From: Pseudomonas petrae
Lineage (GTDB): Bacteria > Pseudomonadota > Gammaproteobacteria > Pseudomonadales > Pseudomonadaceae
DNA: 64,000 nucleotides
Direction: 5' to 3'
NCBI RefSeq assembly: GCF_021728295.1
Contig: NZ_JAKJXE010000021.1
Span: forward strand, 1-64,000
Of the stretch, positions 29,159 through 39,309 are shown piece by piece. The first letter of the stretch is position 1. Each line of letters starts with the position of its first letter. The position numbers and the translations under genes were made by a program. Below the pieces are notes generated by a model, which was given only the letters and a program-made list of their open reading frames with translations, made no database searches and was not told where the DNA came from.

Positions 29159-29166
29159 AAAAACAA
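29159..29166 (+). promoter_or_regulatory. Candidate Hfq/Crc motif at fadD2 start
   Basis: AAAAACAA (AAnAAnAA) sits between the ribosome site (aagagg) and the fadD2 ATG. This is the classic place for Hfq-Crc translational repression of catabolic genes. Confidence 0.45.
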
Positions 29167-29167
29167 C

Positions 29168-30856
<1,689 letters not shown>

Positions 30857-30897
30857 TCCGGCATTGCCTGGCCCCATAAGCGTTTACCCACAACAAG

Positions 30898-30924
30898 CGG
30901 CGTGATGATCACGCCGTTTTTTTT
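30898..30924 (+). terminator. Terminator after fadD2
   Basis: Perfect stem CGGCGTGAT / ATCACGCCG with a one-base spacer at the centre, then eight T. It separates the fadD2 and fadD1 transcripts. Confidence 0.92.
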
Positions 30925-31099
30925 GCCTGGTATTTCGCTGCAGGTTTATCGCATCGCGTAAATGAACATCACGTAGGAATTTTCCGACATTTAGGTTCAT
31001 TGCTCTGAACGTGACCGCTGCATATTCAAGAGTCAGGTATGTGACTGGAGAGCCCGCTTTTGGCTCTAGGCGGCCTCTGGCAAAGCTGATACGCTCGCC

Positions 31100-31133
31100 C
31101 CGCTTTTTGTGCCCATCGGTCAACAAAAAGCGG
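31100..31133. promoter_or_regulatory. Inverted repeat in the fadD1 leader
   Basis: CCGCTTTTTGT (31100-31110) and ACAAAAAGCGG (31123-31133) form a perfect 11-bp inverted repeat with a 12-base loop, about 80 bases before the fadD1 start. It could be an operator or an RNA hairpin. The rest of the 30925-31211 gap shows no coding feature. Confidence 0.5.
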
Positions 31134-31211
31134 TGACTACACAATTCCAAACACAAGAAATCATCGCATTAAGCGGTGTGTAGAAACGCTGTCGCTGAGG
31201 AGTCGGCTTCC

Positions 31212-32909
31212 ATGCTCGAAAACTTCTGGAAGGATAAATATCCGACGGGTATCGCTGCCGATATCGATCCGGATCAGTATCCGAACGTACAGGCCGTATT
31301 GAAACAGTCCTGTGAGCGTTTCGCCAACAAACCTGCGTTCAGCAACTTGGGCAAGACCCTCACCTACGGCGAGATGTACGCGCTGTCGGGTGCCTTCGCT
31401 GCGTATCTGCAACAGCACACCGACCTGCAACCCGGTGACCGCATCGCCGTGCAGTTGCCCAACGTGTTGCAGTACCCGGTCGCGGTATTCGGCGCCATTC
31501 GTGCCGGGCTCATCGTGGTCAACACCAACCCGCTGTACACCGCTCGGGAAATGGAACATCAATTCAACGACTCCGGCGCCAAGGCGCTTATCTGCCTGGC
31601 GAACATGGCGCACCTGGCCGAGAAGGTCGTGCCCAAGACCGGCGTGAAGCACATCATCGTCACCGAAGTCGCCGACCTGCTGCCGCCGCTCAAGCGCTTG
31701 CTGGTCAACAGCGTCATCAAGTACGTGAAGAAGATGGTCCCGCCGTTCCACTTGCCCAAGGCGGTCAAATTCAACGACGTGCTGGCCAAGGGTCATGGTC
31801 AGCCGGTGCAGGATGTTTCGCCGAACGGTGACGACGTCGCGGTGCTGCAATACACCGGCGGCACCACCGGCGTGGCCAAGGGCGCGATGCTCACCCACCG
31901 CAACCTCATCGCCAACATGCTGCAGTGCCGGGCGCTGATGGCGGCCAACCTCAACGAAGGCACGGAGATTCTGATCACGCCGTTGCCGCTGTACCACATC
32001 TATGCGTTCACCTTTCACTGCATGGCGATGATGCTGAGCGGCAACCACAACGTGCTGATCAGCAACCCGCGTGATTTGTCGGCGATGGTGAAAGAGCTGT
32101 CGAAATGGAAGTTCTCCGGCTTCGTCGGGCTCAACACGCTGTTCGTTGCGCTGTGCAATAACGCCGAGTTCCGCAACCTGGATTTCTCCTCGCTCAAGCT
32201 CACCCTCTCGGGCGGCATGGCCCTGCAAACCGCGGCGGCCGAGCGCTGGAAAGATGTGACCGGCTGCTCGATCTGCGAAGGTTACGGCATGACCGAAACC
32301 AGTCCGGTGGCGTCGGTCAACCCGTTCCAGAAGATCCAGATGGGCACCATCGGCATTCCCGTGCCCTCGACCCTGTGCAAGACCATCAACGACGCTGGCG
32401 AAGAGCTGCCGTTGGGCGAAGTGGGCGAGTTGTGCATCAAGGGCCCGCAGGTGATGAAGGGCTACTGGCAGCGTCAGGACGCCACCGACGAGATGCTCGA
32501 TGCCGACGGTTGGTTGAAAACCGGCGACATCGCGATCATTCAGCCGGATGGCTACATGCGCATTGTTGACCGCAAGAAGGACATGATTCTGGTTTCCGGC
32601 TTCAACGTGTACCCAAACGAACTGGAAGACGTATTGGCGACCTTGCCGGGCGTCCTGCAGTGCGCGGCCATTGGTATCCCGGACGAGAAATCCGGCGAGG
32701 CGATCAAGCTGTTCGTGGTGTGCAAGCCGGGCACGACCCTGAGCAAGGATCAGGTCATGGAGCACATGCGCGCCAACGTCACTGCTTATAAAGTGCCGCG
32801 CAGCGTGGAATTCCGCGACGCCCTGCCGACCACCAACGTCGGCAAGATCCTGCGCCGCGAACTGCGCGACGAAGAGCTGAAAAAGCTGGCGCTGAAAAAG
32901 CCGGCCTAA
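31212..32909 (+). CDS. fadD1: Long-chain acyl-CoA synthetase FadD1
   Basis: A 565-residue paralogue of FadD2 with P-loop YTGGTTGVAKGAM, GYGMTETSP, and FACS motif DADGWLKTGDIAIIQPDGYMRIVDRKKD. The start at 31212 (MLENFWKDKYPTGI) matches FadD1 of P. aeruginosa and follows gaggag; an upstream GTG would add a non-family extension. FadD1 prefers longer fatty acids than FadD2 in P. aeruginosa; the division of labour here is inferred. Confidence 0.93.
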   Translation: MLENFWKDKYPTGIAADIDPDQYPNVQAVLKQSCERFANKPAFSNLGKTLTYGEMYALSGAFAAYLQQHTDLQPGDRIAVQLPNVLQYPVAVFGAIRAGLIVVNTNPLYTAREMEHQFNDSGAKALICLANMAHLAEKVVPKTGVKHIIVTEVADLLPPLKRLLVNSVIKYVKKMVPPFHLPKAVKFNDVLAKGHGQPVQDVSPNGDDVAVLQYTGGTTGVAKGAMLTHRNLIANMLQCRALMAANLNEGTEILITPLPLYHIYAFTFHCMAMMLSGNHNVLISNPRDLSAMVKELSKWKFSGFVGLNTLFVALCNNAEFRNLDFSSLKLTLSGGMALQTAAAERWKDVTGCSICEGYGMTETSPVASVNPFQKIQMGTIGIPVPSTLCKTINDAGEELPLGEVGELCIKGPQVMKGYWQRQDATDEMLDADGWLKTGDIAIIQPDGYMRIVDRKKDMILVSGFNVYPNELEDVLATLPGVLQCAAIGIPDEKSGEAIKLFVVCKPGTTLSKDQVMEHMRANVTAYKVPRSVEFRDALPTTNVGKILRRELRDEELKKLALKKPA

Positions 32910-32941
32910 GTCAGACGTGACAACCACAAACCCCGGCACCG

Positions 32942-33240
32942 TGGTCGGCCTAACGGCCTAACGGCCTCGGGTTTCGCCTTCGGCGAGTTACTTGGAAAAG
33001 TCGAAAGTCGCACCATCCCCAAGTAACCAAAGGTGCTTGCTCTCGGTTTGGCCCCTCGTTCCTCGGGGTCCCTTCACTCCGGTCTCGCTCCGTGGGCCCG
33101 CGCCGAACGGACATCCATGTCCTGACGGCGCTCTCGCCGCATCCATGCGGCTCGGCCCACTGCGCGAGACCTGCGTTCAGCCTGCACCCAAGTCGCGATT
33201 TGTGGTGTTTGAGCCTTTTGCGTTGAAGATCAAAAGCAGA
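32942..33240 (-). repeat. Long structured repeat, full copy B (inverted)
   Basis: Reverse-oriented copy of the repeat at 15020-15300. The three-way-junction core at 33081-33171 is identical to copy A except for one base in an internal loop, while the flanks differ more. It lies between fadD1 and a REP cluster, the same order (read on its own strand) as copy A. Open frames across it are not credible proteins. Confidence 0.8.
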
Positions 33241-33247
33241 TCACAAG

Positions 33248-33392
33248 CTTCCCGGCTAAAGCCGGTCCCACAGACCTACTGCGCACCCACTGTAGGACTG
33301 GCTTTAGCCGGGAAGAGGCCGGTGTGATCGCCACATATTTTACTCAATGCACGCGCTGCTCTTAGTGGGACCGGCTTTAGCCGGGAAGAGGC
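33248..33392. repeat. REP cluster (cccggctaaagccgg family)
   Basis: Three units: ttcccggctaaagccggtcccac at 33248, gtaggactggctttagccggg near 33293, and gtgggaccggctttagccggg near 33365. No gene is supported from 32910 to 33599; the remainder is the hrpA leader. Confidence 0.85.
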
Positions 33393-33599
33393 CCGCATGA
33401 CCGCCATTAATTTTTTGGCATACACCCTCCATGTGGAAGCCGTCACCGACCTCGTGGTAGCGACCGGGGTGGCGCTTCACATTGCTCGCGAGGACTCACA
33501 CCCTCCCCGTGAATGCCTTTGCGCCACAGACCTGCATCCGCCCCACCAAATCTGCGACAATCCGCGCCCTGCATTCAGATAGAAAGATTCCGCGCCCTG

Positions 33600-36500
33600 A
33601 TGACCGACGATTCGACCTCCATCGACCCACTCTTCAAGAACCTCGACCACGCGATGATCAGCGATCGTCATCGCTTGCGCCGGCAATTGCATGAGCTGCG
33701 CAAGAAACCGGACGAGACGAAGCTGGCGCAATGGGTCGACCGCGTGCAGGCATCGTGCGCCCGTGTGCTGAGTCGCGGGCACAGCGTGCCGACCATGCGA
33801 TACGACGAAAACCTGCCCATCGCCGCCAAGCGCGACGAGATCAAGAAAGCGATTCTTGAGCATCAGGTCTTGATCATTGCCGGCGAAACCGGCTCGGGTA
33901 AAACCACTCAGCTGCCGAAGATCTGCCTGGAAATCGGTCGCGGACAGCACGGCCTCATCGGCCACACCCAGCCGCGTCGAATCGCTGCACGCAGCGTCGG
34001 CAGCCGGGTCGCCGAAGAAATCGGCACGCCGCTCGGCGGGCTGGTGGGTTATCAGGTGCGCTTCGAAGATCAGAGCGACGAAAACACCCTGATCAAGCTG
34101 ATGACCGACGGCATCCTGCTCGCCGAGACCCAGCACGACCGCTATCTTGAGCGCTACGACACGATCATCGTCGACGAAGCCCACGAACGCAGCCTGAACA
34201 TCGACTTCCTCCTTGGCTATCTGAAAACCCTGCTGCCCCGTCGCCCGGACCTGAAAGTCATCATCACCTCGGCAACCATCGACCTCGAACGCTTCTCCGA
34301 GCATTTCGACAAGGCGCCGGTCATCGAAGTCTCGGGCCGGACCTTCCAAGTGGAGACCTGGTACCGGCCGATGACGGCCCAGCAGGACGAAGAGGGCAAC
34401 AGCATCGAGGAAGACCTGACTGTCGATCAGGCGATTCTTGCCACGCTGGACGAACTGGCCGCCTTCGAGCGCAGCGAGCGCAAGTCCCCCGGCGATGTGC
34501 TGGTGTTTCTACCCGGCGAGCGGGAAATCCGTGACGCCGCTGAAATGCTGCGCAAGGCGCAACTCAAGCACACCGAAATCCTGCCGCTGTACGCACGCCT
34601 GTCGCCAGCCGAGCAGCAACGAATTTTCCAGTCTCATCCGGGCCGTCGCGTGGTACTGGCTACGAACGTCGCCGAAACCTCGCTGACCGTACCGGGCATT
34701 CGCTACGTCATCGACACCGGCACCGCGCGCATCAGCCGCTACAGCTACCGCGCCAAAGTGCAGCGGCTGCCCATCGAAGCGATTTCCCAGGCCAGCGCCA
34801 ACCAGCGCAAGGGCCGTTGCGGTCGGGTCGAGCCGGGCCTGTGCGTGCGCCTGTACAGCGAAGAAGATTTCCTCTCACGGCCTGAATTCACCGATCCGGA
34901 AATCCTGCGCACCAACCTCGCGGCGGTCATTCTGCAGATGCTCCACCTGCGTTTGGGCCAGATCACTGATTTCCCGTTTATCGAGCCGCCGGACGGCAAA
35001 GCGATCAGCGACGGCTTCAACCTGTTGCAGGAGCTTTCGGCGGTCGACCGCGAGAACAACCTGACGCCGATGGGCCGGCAGCTGGCGCGCCTGCCGGTGG
35101 ACCCGCGCATGGGCCGCATGTTGCTCGAAGCGGCGAAGCAAGGCAGCTTGCAGGAAGTGCTGATCGTTGCCAGCGCGATGTCGATTCAGGACCCGCGCGA
35201 GCGTCCGCCGGAGCGTCAACAGGCCGCCGATCAGGCCCACGCGCAGTGGAAAGATCAGGACTCCGACTTCGCCGGGCTGGTCAATCTGTGGCGTGGTTTC
35301 GAAGAACAGCGCCAGGCCCTGACCGCCAGTCCGCTGCGTAACTGGTGTCGGCGCAATTTCCTCAATTACCTGCGCCTGCGGGAATGGCGTGACTCCCATC
35401 GCCAACTGAGTTTGATCTGCCGCGACCTGCAACTGACGGTCAACAAAGAGCCAGCCGATTTTCCGAAATTTCACAAGGCGGTGCTATCGGGCTTGCTCAG
35501 CCAGATCGCTCAGAAGACCGAAGACGGCGACTACATGGGCGCGCGTCAGCGGCGATTCTGGGTGCATCCGTCATCGGGGCTGGGTCGCAAGCGCCCGCAA
35601 TGGATCATGGCCGCCGAGCTGGTCGAAACCACCAAGCTATATGCACGCATGGTGGCGAAGATCGAACCGGACTGGATCGAGCCGCTTGCCGGGCACCTGA
35701 TCAAGAAAAACCACTTCGAGCCCCATTGGGAAAAGAAGCGCGGCCAAGTCGTCGCCTTCGAACAGATCACCCTGTTCGGCCTCATCGTCGTTGGGCGTCG
35801 GCCAGTGCATTTCGGGCCGATCGATCCGGTGGTGTCCCGCGAGTTCTTCATCCGCGAAGGGTTGGTGCGTGGTGAAATCCAGTCTCGGGCCAAATGCCTC
35901 GCAGCCAACGCCAAATTGCTGGAACAGCTCGACGAACTGGAAGCGAAGGCGCGTCGCCGCGACATTCTGGCCGACGAAGAAACCCTGTTCCGCTATTACG
36001 ACGAACGCTTGCCGGCGGATATTCACCAGACCGCGACGTTCGACGCCTGGTACCGGATGGAGAGCCAGAAGAACCCGCAGTTGCTGATCATGCGCGAGGA
36101 AGATGTGCTCGCCCGTGAAGCCAGCGAGGTCACGGCCAATCAGTACCCGGACACCTTGCGCCTGGGCGAACTGACCCTGTCGCTGACCTACCACTTCGAA
36201 CCGAACCATCCGCGTGACGGCGTGACCCTGCGGGTGCCGGCGCCGCTGTTGTTGTCATTGCCCGCCGAGCGCCTGGAATGGCTGGTGCCGGGGCTGCTGG
36301 AAACCAAATGCGTGGCGCTGGTGCGCAATCTGCCCAAGGCGTTGCGCAAGAATTTCGTACCGGTGCCGGATTTTGTCAAAGCCGCGTTGCAGCGGATGGT
36401 CTTCGCCGAAGGCTCGTTGCCCCAGGCGTTGGGCCGTGAGTTGTTGCGCATGACCGGCGTGCGGGTGACCGACGAAGCTTGGGCCGAAGCGGCGCAGCAG

Positions 36501-37511
36501 GTGGAAAGCCACCTGAAAATGAACCTTGAAGTGGTCGATGCCAACGGCAAGTTCCTCGGTGAAGGCCGGGAGCTGGATGAGCTGACCGCGCGGTTCGCCG
36601 AGGCCGGACAGGCTGCATTGGCGGTGCCGCAGTCGGCGAAAGGTCAGCAACCGGTCGAAGCCAAGGGCTTCGCAAAGGTGGCCGAGAAGACTCAACAGCA
36701 GATCGCCGGGCTGTCGATGACGGTGTACCCGGCGCTGGTGGAAGAGGGCGGCGCGGTCAAGGAAGGGCGTTTCTCGACCCAGGCCGAGGCCGAATATCAG
36801 CACCGTCGAGCGCTGCAACGGTTGTTGTTGCAGCAACTGGCCGAGCCGGCCAAGTTCCTGCGCAGCAAGTTGCCCGGCCAGACCGAGCTGGCGTTGCTGT
36901 ACCGCGATCTGGGTCGGGTCGATGGGTTGATCGAAGACATCCTGCTGGCGAGTCTCGACAGCTGCATCCTTGAGGGTGAAGCGACCCTGCCGCGAGACGG
37001 TGCCGGGCTGTTGTCCCTGGCCGAGCGCAAACGTGGCGGTCTGACCGAACATGCCGAGCGGCTGGCGAGGCTGACGCTGGAGATTCTCAAGCTGTGGCAT
37101 GGCCTGCAAAAGCGTTTCAAGGGCAAGATCGATCTGGCCCAGGCCGTGGCGCTGAACGACATCAAGGGTCAGCTAAGCAAGCTGGTCTACCCCGGTTTCG
37201 TTCGTGAAACGCCGGCGGTGTGGCTCAAGGAACTGCCGCGTTACCTCAAGGCCATCGAAATCCGCCTTGAGAAACTCGGTAGCCAGGCGCAGAAGGACCG
37301 GGTCTGGAGCATCGAACTGGGCAATCTCTGGGCGCAGTACCAGACCCGCGCCGACAAACATGCCCAGGAAGGCAAGCGGGACCCGGAGCTTGTGGTGTAT
37401 CGCTGGTGGCTGGAGGAATACCGCGTCTCGCTGTTTGCCCAGCAACTGGGCACCAAAGTGCCGATCTCGGACAAGCGCCTGAATAAGCAGTGGACCCAGG
37501 TCGAGGGCTGA
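33600..37511 (+). CDS. hrpA: ATP-dependent RNA helicase HrpA
   Basis: A 1303-residue DEAH-box helicase. Walker A is GETGSGKTTQLPK, motif II DEAHERSLN, motif III TSATID, and motif VI QRKGRCGR. The HA2/OB region and the large DUF3418 C-terminal domain of HrpA follow. In other bacteria HrpA processes mRNA and rescues stalled ribosomes. The ATG at 33600 (MTDDSTSIDPLFKN) gives the usual Pseudomonas length; the upstream in-frame extension reads through non-coding sequence. Confidence 0.95.
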   Translation: MTDDSTSIDPLFKNLDHAMISDRHRLRRQLHELRKKPDETKLAQWVDRVQASCARVLSRGHSVPTMRYDENLPIAAKRDEIKKAILEHQVLIIAGETGSGKTTQLPKICLEIGRGQHGLIGHTQPRRIAARSVGSRVAEEIGTPLGGLVGYQVRFEDQSDENTLIKLMTDGILLAETQHDRYLERYDTIIVDEAHERSLNIDFLLGYLKTLLPRRPDLKVIITSATIDLERFSEHFDKAPVIEVSGRTFQVETWYRPMTAQQDEEGNSIEEDLTVDQAILATLDELAAFERSERKSPGDVLVFLPGEREIRDAAEMLRKAQLKHTEILPLYARLSPAEQQRIFQSHPGRRVVLATNVAETSLTVPGIRYVIDTGTARISRYSYRAKVQRLPIEAISQASANQRKGRCGRVEPGLCVRLYSEEDFLSRPEFTDPEILRTNLAAVILQMLHLRLGQITDFPFIEPPDGKAISDGFNLLQELSAVDRENNLTPMGRQLARLPVDPRMGRMLLEAAKQGSLQEVLIVASAMSIQDPRERPPERQQAADQAHAQWKDQDSDFAGLVNLWRGFEEQRQALTASPLRNWCRRNFLNYLRLREWRDSHRQLSLICRDLQLTVNKEPADFPKFHKAVLSGLLSQIAQKTEDGDYMGARQRRFWVHPSSGLGRKRPQWIMAAELVETTKLYARMVAKIEPDWIEPLAGHLIKKNHFEPHWEKKRGQVVAFEQITLFGLIVVGRRPVHFGPIDPVVSREFFIREGLVRGEIQSRAKCLAANAKLLEQLDELEAKARRRDILADEETLFRYYDERLPADIHQTATFDAWYRMESQKNPQLLIMREEDVLAREASEVTANQYPDTLRLGELTLSLTYHFEPNHPRDGVTLRVPAPLLLSLPAERLEWLVPGLLETKCVALVRNLPKALRKNFVPVPDFVKAALQRMVFAEGSLPQALGRELLRMTGVRVTDEAWAEAAQQVESHLKMNLEVVDANGKFLGEGRELDELTARFAEAGQAALAVPQSAKGQQPVEAKGFAKVAEKTQQQIAGLSMTVYPALVEEGGAVKEGRFSTQAEAEYQHRRALQRLLLQQLAEPAKFLRSKLPGQTELALLYRDLGRVDGLIEDILLASLDSCILEGEATLPRDGAGLLSLAERKRGGLTEHAERLARLTLEILKLWHGLQKRFKGKIDLAQAVALNDIKGQLSKLVYPGFVRETPAVWLKELPRYLKAIEIRLEKLGSQAQKDRVWSIELGNLWAQYQTRADKHAQEGKRDPELVVYRWWLEEYRVSLFAQQLGTKVPISDKRLNKQWTQVEG

Positions 37512-37564
37512 AGCCCTCACGGGTCCTGCATTCAACGCAAATCCTTGATTTGATAGGGACCTAT

Positions 37565-37654
37565 TGTAGGAGCGCGCTTGCCCGCGAATCGCGGTGAGTC
37601 AGACGACTCCTATGCCACAGACTCACCCCATTCGCGGGCAAGCGCGCTCCTACA
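37565..37654. repeat. REP inverted pair (gcgcgcttgcccgcg family)
   Basis: tgtaggagcgcgcttgcccgcg and its inverted partner cgcgggcaagcgcgctcctaca lie about 90 bases apart end to end. The rest of the 37512-37919 gap is the leader of the next gene with no further feature seen. Confidence 0.9.
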
Positions 37655-37919
37655 GTGGATCCCCGGCACCCAGTGGAAGATCGTGCGGCATTTGGGGCAG
37701 GATCACTGCCCCGTTTGTATCACCCGGTAGCGCGAAATTGCGGCCGTTATGGCAAACTTCGCGGCTAAACTTCATAGCGTCATAAACATCCGTCGTCCGC
37801 CAAGCGGGTTGCTGCTTCGTTGCATTGGGACCTTCGTTCCAGATCGCTAACGTCCTCGCTTGTGCTGGCTGTTCAGCTGCTGCCGTCAATGAGCCGCTTT
37901 TATCTCGAGAGGAACGACC

Positions 37920-39041
37920 GTGTACGAAGTCGTGATCAGTGGCACCGGGCTTTTCACCCCCGCCAACAGTATTTCCAACGATGAGCTGGTGCAGTCTTTC
38001 AACACCTACATTGCCCAGTTCAACGCCGAAAATGCCGCCGCGATCGAAGCGGGGGAGGTTCAGGCACTGACGGAATCCAACGCGGCGTTCATCGAAAAAG
38101 CCAGCGGCATTAAAAGCCGTTATGTGATGGACAAGGACGGCATTCTCGACCCGCAGCGCATGAAGCCGCGCCTGCCCGAGCGCTCCAATGACGAATGGTC
38201 GATTCTCTGCGAGATGGGCGTTGCCGCGGCCTGGCAGGCCCTGCAGCGTGCCGGCAAGACCGCCGCTGACATCGACGGCGTGATCGTCGCCTGTTCCAAC
38301 CTGCAACGCGCATACCCGGCGATCTCCATCGAAATCCAGGCGGCGCTGGGCATTCAGGGCTTCGGCTTTGACATGAACGTGGCGTGCTCCTCGGCCACGT
38401 TCGGCATTCAGACGGCGTGCAACAGCGTCAAGCTGGGCCAGGCGCGGGCGCTGTTGGTCATCAGCCCTGAGATCTGCACCGCTCACCTTAATTTCCGCGA
38501 CCGTGACAGCCACTTCATTTTCGGTGATGCGGCCACGGCGGTGGTGGTCGAGCGCGCTGACCTGGCGACCTCACAGCATCAGTTCGATATCGTCGGCACC
38601 AAGCTGTTGACGACGTTCTCCAATAACATCCGCAACAACTTCGGTTTCCTCAACCGCGCGGCGGAAGAGGGCGAAGGCAAGCCGGACAAACTGTTCGTAC
38701 AGGAAGGCCGCAAGGTGTTCCGCGACGTCTGCCCGATGGTCGCCGAGCTGGTGGCTGCGCACCTGGACGAGAATCAGCTGAACATCGGCGACGTGCAACG
38801 GTTCTGGCTGCATCAGGCCAACCTGAGCATGAACCACCTGATTGTGAAGAAACTGCTGGGCCGCGACGCCACCGTCGAAGAAGCTCCGGTGATCCTCGAC
38901 CGCTACGCCAACACCAGCTCCGCCGGCTCCGTGATCGCGTTTCACGAGCACCAGGACGACCTGCCAAGCGGCGCGCTGGGCGTACTCAGCTCGTTCGGCG
39001 CCGGGTATTCGATTGGTAGCGTGATTTTGCGCAAGAAGTGA
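37920..39041 (+). CDS. Beta-ketoacyl-ACP synthase III-like condensing enzyme
   Basis: A 373-residue thiolase-fold enzyme of the FabH group. The catalytic triad is Cys in VACSSATFG, His in FWLHQANLS and Asn in YANTSSAGS. It closely resembles PA3286, which condenses medium-chain acyl-CoA with malonyl-ACP and so feeds beta-oxidation products into fatty acid synthesis. The start is GTG with gagagga six bases upstream. With the nearby phaJ1/fadD genes it fits a fatty-acid recycling theme. Confidence 0.88.
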   Translation: MYEVVISGTGLFTPANSISNDELVQSFNTYIAQFNAENAAAIEAGEVQALTESNAAFIEKASGIKSRYVMDKDGILDPQRMKPRLPERSNDEWSILCEMGVAAAWQALQRAGKTAADIDGVIVACSNLQRAYPAISIEIQAALGIQGFGFDMNVACSSATFGIQTACNSVKLGQARALLVISPEICTAHLNFRDRDSHFIFGDAATAVVVERADLATSQHQFDIVGTKLLTTFSNNIRNNFGFLNRAAEEGEGKPDKLFVQEGRKVFRDVCPMVAELVAAHLDENQLNIGDVQRFWLHQANLSMNHLIVKKLLGRDATVEEAPVILDRYANTSSAGSVIAFHEHQDDLPSGALGVLSSFGAGYSIGSVILRKK

Positions 39042-39055
39042 TGCGTTTTTCCTCT

Positions 39056-39142
39056 GTAGGAGCGCGCTTGCCCGCGATGCAATCTGTCTGTGGCATAGGC
39101 GCTGTCTGGCACACCGCAATCGCGGGCAAGCGCGCTCCTACA
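39056..39142. repeat. REP inverted pair (gcgcgcttgcccgcg family)
   Basis: tgtaggagcgcgcttgcccgcg and cgcgggcaagcgcgctcctaca as inverted arms, starting 15 bases after the condensing-enzyme stop codon. Confidence 0.9.
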
Positions 39143-39178
39143 AGGGATCGCGATCAGCAGAAGATTTGTGCAGCCCAC

Positions 39179-39240
39179 AAAAAAGCCCGGCGCTGCTCTG
39201 TCGGAACGGATGATGGGGATCCGACAGGGCAACGGCGGGC
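39179..39240 (-). terminator. Terminator of the porin gene
   Basis: On the minus strand a long imperfect stem (GCCCGCCGTTGCCCTGTCGGA with TCCGACAGAGCAGCGCCGGGC) is followed by six T. It ends the porin transcript about 70 bases after its stop codon. Confidence 0.7.
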
Positions 39241-39255
39241 ATGAGGTCTGTAGCG

Positions 39256-39298
39256 GCTTCAAGCGGCAGGAGCACGCCGCTTGAAGCTTTTTGCTTTT
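39256..39298 (+). terminator. Plus-strand terminator beside the porin gene
   Basis: GCTTCAAGCGGC / GCCGCTTGAAGC stem with an 8-base loop, then ttttt-gc-tttt. It would stop plus-strand transcription from the condensing-enzyme gene before it enters the porin gene. Confidence 0.8.
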
Positions 39299-39309
39299 AG
39301 CTCGCTTTC

